Source: Opitutus sp. GAS368 (GTDB lineage: Bacteria > Verrucomicrobiota > Verrucomicrobiia > Opitutales > Opitutaceae). From it: 8,342 bases of DNA. Below the pieces are notes generated by a model that was not told the origin of the DNA, made no database searches, and saw only the letters and a program-made list of their open reading frames with translations. The first letter of the stretch is position 1. Every line of letters starts with the position of its first letter. Positions 1 to 6,341 of this stretch are shown here, in pieces. The DNA lies in assembly GCA_945861235.1 (NCBI GenBank), contig CAMATV010000126.1:1-8342 (forward strand). The letters run 5' to 3'. Position numbers and translations under genes: made by a program.

Positions 1-852
1 AATCGCGAGCAGATCGGCGCGGTTGAAACCGGTCGCGATAAACAGCAACCCGTGCGCGAACACTGGTCGCGGCACCACCGAATAGCCCTCGCCGTAGCGC
101 ACCCGCCAGATTTCGCGGCCATCCTTCGGGTCGAGCGCCCACACCGCACCGCTCCCCGGCGTGATCATCTGGATACGTCCATTCACGCTGATCACGAGCG
201 GCGTGCAGAACGAAAAATACGATTTCACCGTGATCCCGCGCGGCACTTTCCACGCGACCTCGCCGGTGGCTTTTTCGAGCGCGACGACAAAGGGATCCTT
301 CGTGCCATCGGAGTTGAACACGAGCCGATCGCCCGCGAGCGCCGGCGAGCCGCCATTGCCGTGCAACGGATCGTAGCGGAGGGAGTGGTTCCGCCAAAGA
401 ATTTTCCCAGCCCGATCCAGACACGCGGTGCCGTGGTGGCCGAAGTGCAGATAAACCCGATCTCCCTCGACGATCGCGGTCGGGCTGGCCGGACTATTTT
501 TCGAGTGCACGGGCTTCACGCTCGCTTCAGTCGCCGAAAAAACTTCCGTTTCCCACAACGCCCGCCCGCTCGCCACGTCGAGCGCCAGCGCACGCAGCGA
601 CACTCCACCCGACGCATTCGGGACTCCCGTCGTGAGAAAAATACGACCGCCACTGATCGCGGGCGACGACCAACCCGCGCCGGGCACGGGTACCTTCCAC
701 GTGACATTTTTGGTCGCTGACCACTCGGTCGGCAGTCCGATCGCGGTTGACGTCCCCTGCCCCGTGGGTCCGCGAAACTCTGGCCAGTCTTCACCCCTGA
801 GCAGCGGACAGGCGGCCAATAATAATGCGGCGAACAGGGAGCGAGGTCTCAT
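1..852 (-). CDS. Secreted PQQ-like beta-propeller protein, 3' part missing at window edge
   Basis: The frame is open from an ATG at 852 to the left edge, giving 284 codons without a stop. The family is usually about 400-440 residues, so roughly the last third is missing. The start MRPRSLFAALLLAAC is a short hydrophobic signal with a plausible lipobox (LAAC, Cys15), so this may be a lipoprotein. A simple signal peptide cut near RG/EDW is the alternative. The mature part opens with DWPEFRGPTGQG, the N-terminal signature of bacterial PQQ-like propellers. Blade motifs follow: LDVASGRALW, LDRAGKILW, LEKATGEVAW and LDPKDGREIW, each a variant of D-x-x-T-G-K-x-x-W. No CxxCH haem motif is seen. A role as a periplasmic binding or scaffold protein is inferred from the fold; the ligand is unknown. 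It is the third gene of the leftward operon, 37 bases after the previous stop, with no Shine-Dalgarno sequence. Confidence 0.9.
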   Translation of the reverse strand, partial: MRPRSLFAALLLAACPLLRGEDWPEFRGPTGQGTSTAIGLPTEWSATKNVTWKVPVPGAGWSSPAISGGRIFLTTGVPNASGGVSLRALALDVASGRALWETEVFSATEASVKPVHSKNSPASPTAIVEGDRVYLHFGHHGTACLDRAGKILWRNHSLRYDPLHGNGGSPALAGDRLVFNSDGTKDPFVVALEKATGEVAWKVPRGITVKSYFSFCTPLVISVNGRIQMITPGSGAVWALDPKDGREIWRVRYGEGYSVVPRPVFAHGLLFIATGFNRADLLAI

Positions 853-889
853 GAGTGGAATGGATACAGCCGCAGCGGATGCCGGGCCT
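853..889 (-). other. Short intra-operon gap
   Basis: These 37 bases separate the stop of the 2380-890 gene from the ATG at 852. No hairpin with a T-run and no purine-rich Shine-Dalgarno sequence is visible. The leader ends CCACTC directly against the ATG, as does the leader of the MFS gene at 7846. Co-transcription with the upstream gene is likely. Confidence 0.5.
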
Positions 890-2380
890 TCACTTGCCGG
901 CGGCCAACGCGAAAAGTTGGTTTTGGCCGGTAATGTAAAGGACGCCGTTGGCGGCAACAGCGGTGCCGTGCTGGAGATCGGGGAGCTGGGTATTGGTCAC
1001 GAGGAGTTTTTTCTCCCGGCCGACGGCGAACACAAATACCGCACCTTCGGAACTTTGAATGTAAACCTTGCCATCGGCGACGAGCGGCGAGCCCCAGATG
1101 TTGGATTTTACGTCGTGCGACCACAGTTTCTTCCCGCTGACCGCATCGAGGCACGAAAGATAGCCGGGCGTGTCCGCGGCGTAAACGAGGCCGTTATGCA
1201 CGGCGGGCATCGAAATGCTGTCGCTGAAATCGAGTCCATCGAGCCGCCAAATTTCGGCGGTTTTTGTGACGTCACCACGCTGCTTGGCGTCGAGGCAGCG
1301 GAGGGCACCCGCGCCGGAGCCCGCCTCGGGTTCACCGATGGCGGCGTAGACTCGGTCACCGACGAAGACGGGCGCGGCAAGAAACTGAAACAGCGTCTCC
1401 GGTTCGCCCGAAGGGAGCGTTTTTTCGTGCGCCTTGCCGTTGAATTTCCAGAGGAGTTTTCCGGTGGCCGGCGCGAAACTGTAGAGCCAGCCGTCGCCGC
1501 CTGGGAAGGCAACTTGCGCCACGCCCTCGACGACGCCGTATCCAGGCGAGCCCCATTGGCCCGTCATGATGCGGGCACCGGGCGAGTTGTCCTGCCACAA
1601 AACTTTTCCCGTCTGCGCATCGACCGCGAGGAAGCTCGGGGCGGCGGGGTTCTTGACCTTGCCGGTCTTGTAGTCGGCGGAGGTGCCGGTGACGATAAAC
1701 ACGCGTCCGTCCACCACGAGGGGCGACGACGACGACGCTTGGTTCGGCATTACGCCGAGGGTGGCGCGCATATCAATCGACCAAATCTGTTTGCCGTCCC
1801 TCGCCGCGAGGCAGACGAGTTCGGCGCGGTTGCTCACATAATAGACATTCTCGCCGGATACACACGGGGTGGACGTGACGCCAATCGTGCCGTCGTCTTC
1901 GCTGGGGTTGCGGAGCTTTTCGTGGGTGACCGCCCAGAGGAGTTTACCGTCGCTCTCCGCAAAACACTTCATCACACCGCGCTGTTCGGTGTGATCCTTG
2001 GAGTCGTTGTCGGTGCCGATAAAGACGCGACCGCCACTAATTACGGGCGCGCAAAAAGTGACCTTACCGAGCGGAGCGACCCACTTGATATTCTTGGCCG
2101 GAGTTTTTCCTCCGAAACTCCACTCGGCGGGTAAACCGACTTCACGCGAGACCATATTGCGGTCCGGCCGGCCGCCAAGCATGGGCCAATCATCGGCGCG
2201 GAGCGAAGACAACGTGAGCAGCGCAATCAGGGGTAGCCCGCCTCGTGAGAGGCGGGACGGAACGCCCTTGGTCAGCGAACAAATCCCTGCTTTCACGAGC
2301 AGGGCGACGAGTGCGAATGCCGAACAAATCCTTGCTCTCACAAGCAGGGCTACGAGTGCCAATTGCTCGATCGGTTTCAT
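890..2380 (-). CDS. Secreted PQQ-like beta-propeller protein with palindrome-derived N-terminal insert
   Basis: This encodes a 496-residue exported propeller. The ATG at 2380-2378 is chosen because it overlaps the stop of the upstream gene as ATGA; a longer reading from 2443 lies inside that gene. The mature domain starts at about residue 63 with DDWPMLGGRPDRNMVS, a variant of the family signature that lacks FRGP. Blade motifs include DGKLLW (about residue 149), DGKQIW, VDAQTGKVLW, FAPATGKLLW and LDAVSGKKLW, consistent with 7-8 blades. There is no haem motif, and it is shorter than true PQQ dehydrogenases. The oddity is the leader: about 62 residues against 20-30 in most of the paralogues here. 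It contains two 15-residue repeats (ALVALLVRARICSAF, ALVALLVKAGICSLT) and an arginine-rich segment, all encoded by REP-like palindromes. Removing them leaves MKPIEQ joined to LPLIALLTLSSLRA, an ordinary signal peptide. The ligand is unknown. It is the most divergent of the six paralogues. Confidence 0.9.
   Translation of the reverse strand: MKPIEQLALVALLVRARICSAFALVALLVKAGICSLTKGVPSRLSRGGLPLIALLTLSSLRADDWPMLGGRPDRNMVSREVGLPAEWSFGGKTPAKNIKWVAPLGKVTFCAPVISGGRVFIGTDNDSKDHTEQRGVMKCFAESDGKLLWAVTHEKLRNPSEDDGTIGVTSTPCVSGENVYYVSNRAELVCLAARDGKQIWSIDMRATLGVMPNQASSSSPLVVDGRVFIVTGTSADYKTGKVKNPAAPSFLAVDAQTGKVLWQDNSPGARIMTGQWGSPGYGVVEGVAQVAFPGGDGWLYSFAPATGKLLWKFNGKAHEKTLPSGEPETLFQFLAAPVFVGDRVYAAIGEPEAGSGAGALRCLDAKQRGDVTKTAEIWRLDGLDFSDSISMPAVHNGLVYAADTPGYLSCLDAVSGKKLWSHDVKSNIWGSPLVADGKVYIQSSEGAVFVFAVGREKKLLVTNTQLPDLQHGTAVAANGVLYITGQNQLFALAAGK
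2233..2256 (+). repeat. REP-like stem-loop, copy 3, inverted
   Basis: On the plus strand a GTAG header (2233-2236) precedes a perfect eight-pair stem, CCCGCCTC and GAGGCGGG, around a GTGA loop. The flank after the stem (ACGGAACGCCC) differs from that of copies 1 and 2 (ATTTGTTCG), suggesting a second subtype. In the mRNA of the host gene this is a strong GC-rich hairpin just before the end of the signal-peptide coding region. Confidence 0.75.
2285..2308 (-). repeat. REP-like stem-loop, copy 2
   Basis: On the minus strand a GTCG header (2308-2305) precedes CCCTGCTC, loop GTGA, then AAGCAGGG. Seven of eight stem positions pair. The header differs from GTAG by one base. It codes for VALLVKAG. 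Confidence 0.7.
2330..2353 (-). repeat. REP-like stem-loop, copy 1
   Basis: On the minus strand a GTAG header (2353-2350) is followed by CCCTGCTT, loop GTGA, then GAGCAAGG. One pair is mismatched (C/A) and one is a T-G wobble; the other six pair. It codes in frame for VALLVRA, so the structured DNA doubles as a hydrophobic peptide. Confidence 0.65.
2377..2380 (-). promoter_or_regulatory. ATGA stop-start overlap in the leftward operon
   Basis: The TGA of the 3639-2377 gene (2379-2377) and the ATG of the next gene (2380-2378) share bases. This decides the start of the downstream gene and implies translational coupling by re-initiation. No Shine-Dalgarno sequence lies before it. Confidence 0.8.
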
Positions 2381-3639
2381 TTGCCGGCGATGCATACAAG
2401 GTGGGTAAACGTCTTCACGTAGATCCGACCACCGTCGACACACGGGGTGCTGTGCGTGCCTTCGCCGAGGGAACTGCGCCCGAGTTCTTTGAAGGTATCG
2501 CCGGTCGCCAGAACGATCATCTCGCCCTTGGTGCTCGCGCAGTAAATCTTTCCATCGATCAACACCGGCGAGCTAAAGAACTCGGCACGCGGCAGGCGCT
2601 CCGACCAGATTTCCTTGCCCGTCGCCGCCTCAATCGCGCTGGCGAACCCCGCGTCGCTGATCAGATACAGGCGTCCCTCGTGAAACAGCGGCGTCGGCAC
2701 ATAGGGCGTCGCCCGGCGCAGCGTGTAGGCGACGTGGGTCGCCCCGACATTGCCCTTACCGCCGAGCTTGATCGCCGAAAGGTAGTTGCCCGTGCCAGCG
2801 CCGGAGCCGCAGCTGCCAATCGCGAGATCGCCGGCTACGATCGCAGAAGCCACCATCCGTTTGTCGAAAACCGGTGAATCCCAATTGAACGCGCCGGTGC
2901 GTACATCGATACTGGAGACACCGTGCGACTGGCTCGTGAGCAGCAATTCGACCGTTCCGTCTGCGCGCTGATGCGTGATGGGCGTGCAGTAAGCAGCCGC
3001 AATGTTGGGGTTGAGACCGGACGCGCGCGGAGACTTCCACACCACCGCGCCCGTGCGCGCATCGAGCGAGACGACCGAACTCGCGCCGTCCTGATCGTTC
3101 GTCACGATCACGTTTCCTTCGTAAATCATCGGCGAGGCCCCGTGGCCATGTTGCGCGACAAACGTCCCCAGGTCGCGACTCCAGAGCTCTTTGCCGGCGT
3201 GATCGTAGGCGCGCACCCAAAAGTGATCGTTGGAAACAAAACAGGCGACGACACGCTCGGCGTCGACCACGGGCGAGGTATTGGCGTAGCCGGTGTTTTT
3301 ATTGCCCAAGCGCGCCATCGGCAGCGGATAACTCTTTTGCCACAATTCCTTCCCATCCGATTTGCGCACGCAAATGATCGCGCGCTCGTTTCCGTTATCG
3401 AGGGCGGTCAACAAGAACAACCGGTCACCCCAAGCGACCGGCTGCGAGTGGCTCGCGCCGGCGATCGGCACGCGCCAAGCAAAACCGTTTTCCGCCCAGG
3501 TAACCGGAACGCCCTTGGCGGTGCTGATACCCGTGCCGTTCGGGCCGCGGAAGCGGGTCCACTCTTGGGCATCCGCTTGGACGACGAAGCACGTGGTCGA
3601 GACCAAAATCAGAAGGGCGGCGTGGGGAGAGAATTTCAT
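2377..3639 (-). CDS. Secreted PQQ-like beta-propeller protein
   Basis: This encodes a 420-residue protein with a clear signal peptide: hydrophobic ALLILVSTTCFVV and a likely cut after ADA at residue 24. The mature protein begins QEWTRFRGPNGTGIS, the family signature. Blade motifs in order are SDGKELW, YDHAGKELW, LDARTGAVVW, IDVRTGAFNW and IEAATGKEIW, with one degenerate blade between the last two. The C-terminal strand LVCIAGK probably closes the propeller. Length fits a seven- or eight-bladed BamB-like fold. No haem motif or transmembrane segment beyond the signal is visible, so a soluble periplasmic protein is inferred; the ligand is unknown. It is the first gene of the leftward operon and overlaps the next by four bases. 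Its closest relative in the window is the divergent neighbour at 3796: both share DAGxA, an AATGxExW blade and FFSSPV near the end. Confidence 0.92.
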   Translation of the reverse strand: MKFSPHAALLILVSTTCFVVQADAQEWTRFRGPNGTGISTAKGVPVTWAENGFAWRVPIAGASHSQPVAWGDRLFLLTALDNGNERAIICVRKSDGKELWQKSYPLPMARLGNKNTGYANTSPVVDAERVVACFVSNDHFWVRAYDHAGKELWSRDLGTFVAQHGHGASPMIYEGNVIVTNDQDGASSVVSLDARTGAVVWKSPRASGLNPNIAAAYCTPITHQRADGTVELLLTSQSHGVSSIDVRTGAFNWDSPVFDKRMVASAIVAGDLAIGSCGSGAGTGNYLSAIKLGGKGNVGATHVAYTLRRATPYVPTPLFHEGRLYLISDAGFASAIEAATGKEIWSERLPRAEFFSSPVLIDGKIYCASTKGEMIVLATGDTFKELGRSSLGEGTHSTPCVDGGRIYVKTFTHLVCIAGK

Positions 3640-3795
3640 GGGGTAATGGAGGAGGGCGCTGTAATGAGTGAGAGCACTTGACGAAGCACACGAGACGGAG
3701 GATCCGCGGTCAAAGAGAATTCAGTCGCCAGCACCACGTTGCGAACGCTTGCCGTAGCCATCCAAATCAACCAACGCTTCTCTTACCCACTCCCG
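3640..3795. promoter_or_regulatory. Divergent intergenic region between the two propeller operons
   Basis: These 156 bases separate two start codons facing away from each other, so they should hold promoters for both operons. The best minus-strand candidate is TTGACC (3713-3708) with a poor -10, TGTGCT (3690-3685), at 17-base spacing. On the plus strand TTGACG (3678-3683) has no convincing -10. The heptamer AACGCTT occurs twice (3744-3750, 3773-3779), possibly an operator but easily chance. No Shine-Dalgarno sequence precedes either ATG. The role follows from gene arrangement; the individual sites are weak. Confidence 0.4.
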
Positions 3796-5037
3796 ATGAA
3801 AATTTATCCCGCGTTCATTGCGCTCTCGTTTATGCTCGGCTCATTGGCCGCTTCAGCCGCGACTACCGCCGACTGGCCCGGCTGGCGCGGACCGACGGCC
3901 GACGGCCACGCAGCCGCCGGCCAAAACGTGCCGACGACCTGGAGCGAAACGGAAAACATCATCTGGCGCGCGCCGATTCGCGGGCGCGGGCACAGCTCGC
4001 CGACCGTCGTCGGCAGTCGCGTTTATGTCGCGACGGCCGACCCCGCCACGCAAGAGCAGCTCGTGCTCTGCCTCGACCGCACCACGGGCAAGTCCGTCTG
4101 GGAAACCGTCGTCCATCGCGGCCCGCTCGAATCCGGCAACCACAAGGTCTCCTCCGCTGCCTCGTCGACCGTCGCCTGGGACGGCGAGCGGCTCCACATC
4201 ATGTTTCTTCACGCCAAGGCGATTTACGCGACGGCGCTCGACGTTTCGGGAAAAATACTCTGGCAGACGCGCGTCGATGACTACGTGGCACACCAGGGCT
4301 TCGGGGCCTCGCCCGTCGTCCACGAGTCGGTCGTGCTCATCGCCTCCGATCACCGCGGTGGCGGCAAGGTTGCCGGCCTCGACCGGCGCACGGGAAAAAT
4401 TCTCTGGGAGCACGCCCGCCCCAAGGTCGCGAACTACGCGACGCCCGCGGTGCTGAAGGTCGCCGGCCGCACGCAGCTCGTGCTCGGCGGCTGCAAGCTC
4501 CTCGTGAGCCTCGATCCGCTGACAGGTAAAAAACTCTGGGAGCTCGCGGGCTCAACCGAGGAGACCGTGGTGACCGCGACGACTGATGGCACCCGCGTCT
4601 TCGTGAGCGGCGGCTACCCGAAGCTGCACACGATGGCCGTCGAGGCCGACGGCTCCGGCAAGATCGCCTGGGAAAACAACACCAAGGTTTATGTGCCCTC
4701 GATGCTCGTGCGCGCCGGCCACGTCTTCGCCGTCCTCGACGCCGGCCACGCCGTTTGCTGGAACGCCGCGACCGGCGAGGAACTCTGGCGCGAGAAAGTG
4801 GACAAGGATTTCTTTAGCTCGCCCGTGATGCTCGGCTCGCGCATCTACGTAACGAGCCTGCGCGGTGCGACGGCGGTGTTCGAGGCGACGCCGCAGGCGT
4901 TCAAACGCCTCTCGGAAAACCAGCTCGGCGACGAGTCGTTTGCGTCCCCCGCGATCTGCGGTGACCGGATCTACCTGCGCGGGGTCAAAAAGGCGGAACC
5001 GCGGCAAGAGTATCTCTGGTGCATCGGCGAACAATGA
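3796..5037 (+). CDS. Secreted PQQ-like beta-propeller protein
   Basis: This encodes 413 residues from the ATG at 3796. A longer frame from 3739 adds 19 residues that would precede the signal peptide and is rejected. The start MKIYPAFIALSFMLGSLAAS is a typical signal peptide, probably cut after ASA at residue 21 or 22. The mature part begins ADWPGWRGPTADG. Blade motifs are LDRTTGKSVW, LDVSGKILW, LDRRTGKILW, LDPLTGKKLW, GSGKIAW and WNAATGEELW, with a closing YLWCIGEQ. No haem motif is seen. A periplasmic propeller of unknown ligand is inferred. It is the first gene of the rightward pair and head-to-head with its nearest paralogue at 3639. The leader reads CCCACTCCCG before the ATG, with no Shine-Dalgarno sequence. 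Confidence 0.92.
   Translation: MKIYPAFIALSFMLGSLAASAATTADWPGWRGPTADGHAAAGQNVPTTWSETENIIWRAPIRGRGHSSPTVVGSRVYVATADPATQEQLVLCLDRTTGKSVWETVVHRGPLESGNHKVSSAASSTVAWDGERLHIMFLHAKAIYATALDVSGKILWQTRVDDYVAHQGFGASPVVHESVVLIASDHRGGGKVAGLDRRTGKILWEHARPKVANYATPAVLKVAGRTQLVLGGCKLLVSLDPLTGKKLWELAGSTEETVVTATTDGTRVFVSGGYPKLHTMAVEADGSGKIAWENNTKVYVPSMLVRAGHVFAVLDAGHAVCWNAATGEELWREKVDKDFFSSPVMLGSRIYVTSLRGATAVFEATPQAFKRLSENQLGDESFASPAICGDRIYLRGVKKAEPRQEYLWCIGEQ
5034..5037 (+). promoter_or_regulatory. ATGA stop-start overlap in the rightward pair
   Basis: The stop TGA (5035-5037) of the upstream gene overlaps the ATG (5034-5036) of the next. This selects the start over an upstream ATG at 5019 inside the previous gene, and suggests coupled translation. 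No Shine-Dalgarno sequence precedes it. Confidence 0.8.
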
Positions 5038-6341
5038 ACGCGCGGTGGCGCCTGCTTATTTTTTGGGCGTGCTTCGCGGGCGATGTTTCCGTGTTCGCGT
5101 CGTCGGCAGCGCTCATCGCTTCACCCGAGGCAGGTTGGCCCCAATTTCGCGGCCCGCGGCGCGATGGGATCAGTGACGAGCGCGGGCTGCTTGCGACCTG
5201 GCCCGCAGGCGGGCCGAAGTTGCTGTGGTCGGCCAAGGGTGCCGGGCGCGGTTTTTCTTCGACGATTATCGGCGGGGGTCGCCTCTACGTGACGGGGGAT
5301 TTCGACGCCGAGCTCCGGGTGCTCGCCTACGATCTCAGCGGGAAGCTCTTGTGGTCGGTGCGCCACGGCGACGCGTGGCTCAACCAATATCAAGGTGCCC
5401 GCACGTCCGTCACCTACCGCCACGGGCTCCTCTACCTCCAAAACGCCCACGGTCGCATCACCTGCCTCCAAGCCGCGAACGGCCAAGAAGTGTGGTCCGT
5501 GGATTTGCTGAAGAGCTTTGGCTCGGAAAATATCACTTGGGGATTCAGCGAATGCTTACTCGTGGACGAACGCGCCGTGTATGCGACGGCCGGTGGACGC
5601 GACGCCATGATCGTCGCGCTCGAACCCCGCACGGGAGCGGTTGTCTGGAAAATTCCCCAGCTCGATCCGGCGGCGAACAAACTCGAAAGCGCCACGTATG
5701 CGGCCCCGATTCTGGTGCAATTCGTCGGCCGGCGGCTCTTGATCGGTTGCACCCAACGCCAACTTTATTGCGCCGACGCCGACAGCGGCGTCCTGCAATG
5801 GACCCGCCCGCGCCCCACGTCGTACTCGGTACTGGCGAGTTCGCCGGTCCTGGTCGGCGAATCAGTATTCATGGCCGCGCCGCACGGCTCTCCCGGCCAA
5901 CTCTATCGATTGCTCGCGCCGACTGGGGCGGGTCAGCCGGTCGGGGTAGCCGACGCGTGGACAACCCCGCTCGACACCTGCCAAGGCGGCGTGGTTCACG
6001 TCGATGGGCGGCTTTACGGCTCGACCTATTCGCGGCGCGGCAGCTGGCAGGCCATCGATGCGCGCAACGGTGAACTCCTCTACGAGACCACCGAATTCCT
6101 CAAGGGCTGCGTCCTGTATGCCGACGGCCGGCTCTACACCCTCGCCGAGGACGGCTGGATGCTGCTGCTGGAACCGACGGAAAACGCATTCGCGGTGCGC
6201 GGCCGCTTCCGTTTGGCCGAGGCCCGCGACCGCAACGCGTGGGCCCATCCCGTGATCTCCGACGGACGCCTCTACCTGCGCTACCTCGATACGATTTCGT
6301 GTTACGATATCCGCACCGCTCACTCCCCGCGGAAATCATAG
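5034..6341 (+). CDS. Secreted PQQ-like beta-propeller protein, WPAGGPK subtype
   Basis: This encodes 435 residues. The N-terminus MNARWRLLIFWACFAGDVSV is a signal peptide with cutting possible near FAS (residue 23) or IAS (residue 30). The mature protein opens GWPQFRGPRRDGIS and then carries LLATWPAGGPKLLW, shared nearly word for word with the gene at 7735-6320 but absent from the other four. Blade motifs are YDLSGKLLW, LQAANGQEVW, LEPRTGAVVW, ADADSGVLQW and IDARNGELLY, where Tyr replaces the docking Trp; the last blade is degenerate. The C-terminus ISCYDIRTAHSPRKS closes the fold with a short basic tail. The ligand is unknown and periplasmic location is inferred. It is the second gene of the rightward pair. 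Its final 22 bases overlap the end of the opposing gene, leaving no room for a dedicated terminator. Confidence 0.9.
   Translation: MNARWRLLIFWACFAGDVSVFASSAALIASPEAGWPQFRGPRRDGISDERGLLATWPAGGPKLLWSAKGAGRGFSSTIIGGGRLYVTGDFDAELRVLAYDLSGKLLWSVRHGDAWLNQYQGARTSVTYRHGLLYLQNAHGRITCLQAANGQEVWSVDLLKSFGSENITWGFSECLLVDERAVYATAGGRDAMIVALEPRTGAVVWKIPQLDPAANKLESATYAAPILVQFVGRRLLIGCTQRQLYCADADSGVLQWTRPRPTSYSVLASSPVLVGESVFMAAPHGSPGQLYRLLAPTGAGQPVGVADAWTTPLDTCQGGVVHVDGRLYGSTYSRRGSWQAIDARNGELLYETTEFLKGCVLYADGRLYTLAEDGWMLLLEPTENAFAVRGRFRLAEARDRNAWAHPVISDGRLYLRYLDTISCYDIRTAHSPRKS

Larger units (their letters stand above)
2270..2359 (-). repeat. In-frame tandem repeat, two 45-base units
   Basis: Units 2359-2315 and 2314-2270 repeat with a 45-base period, exactly 15 codons. 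Over the best 40 bases (plus strand 2276-2315 against 2321-2360), 35 are identical. The encoded peptides share 11 of 15 residues, with core ALVALLV followed by ICS. Each unit carries one REP-like stem-loop followed by ATTTGTTCG on the minus strand. Two units with no unrelated spacer exclude a CRISPR array. Confidence 0.85.
2233..2361. repeat. Cluster of three REP-like palindromes inside a coding region
   Basis: Three related 20-base palindromes lie within 129 bases. Each has a four-base header (GTAG or GTCG), a stem starting CCC and ending GGG or AGG, a GTGA loop, and a following A. Copies 1 and 2 read on the minus strand, the sense of the host gene; copy 3 reads on the plus strand, so copies 2 and 3 form an inverted pair. 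Between copies 2 and 3, stem pairs T-A and G-C become G-C and C-G, so base pairing is kept although the sequence changes. GTAG-headed stem-loops are the known signature of REP elements moved by RAYT transposases; membership here is inferred from form alone. The segment is in frame and has no stop codon. Confidence 0.75.

Noticed and set aside
632..2134. A 500-codon open frame on the plus strand opposite two propeller genes
   Set aside because: It is antisense to frames with signal peptides and repeated blade motifs, crosses the gap between two genes, and has arginine/glycine-rich composition typical of a GC-rich shadow frame.
2237..2256. Rho-independent terminator in the leftward operon
   Set aside because: The stem is strong, but no T-run follows on either strand and it lies inside an uninterrupted coding frame.
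2270..2359. CRISPR array
   Set aside because: There are only two 45-base units, directly adjacent, without unrelated spacers, lying inside a coding frame.
2923..3681. A 252-codon plus-strand frame opposite the 3639-2377 gene
   Set aside because: It is antisense to a well-supported propeller gene and lacks domain signatures.
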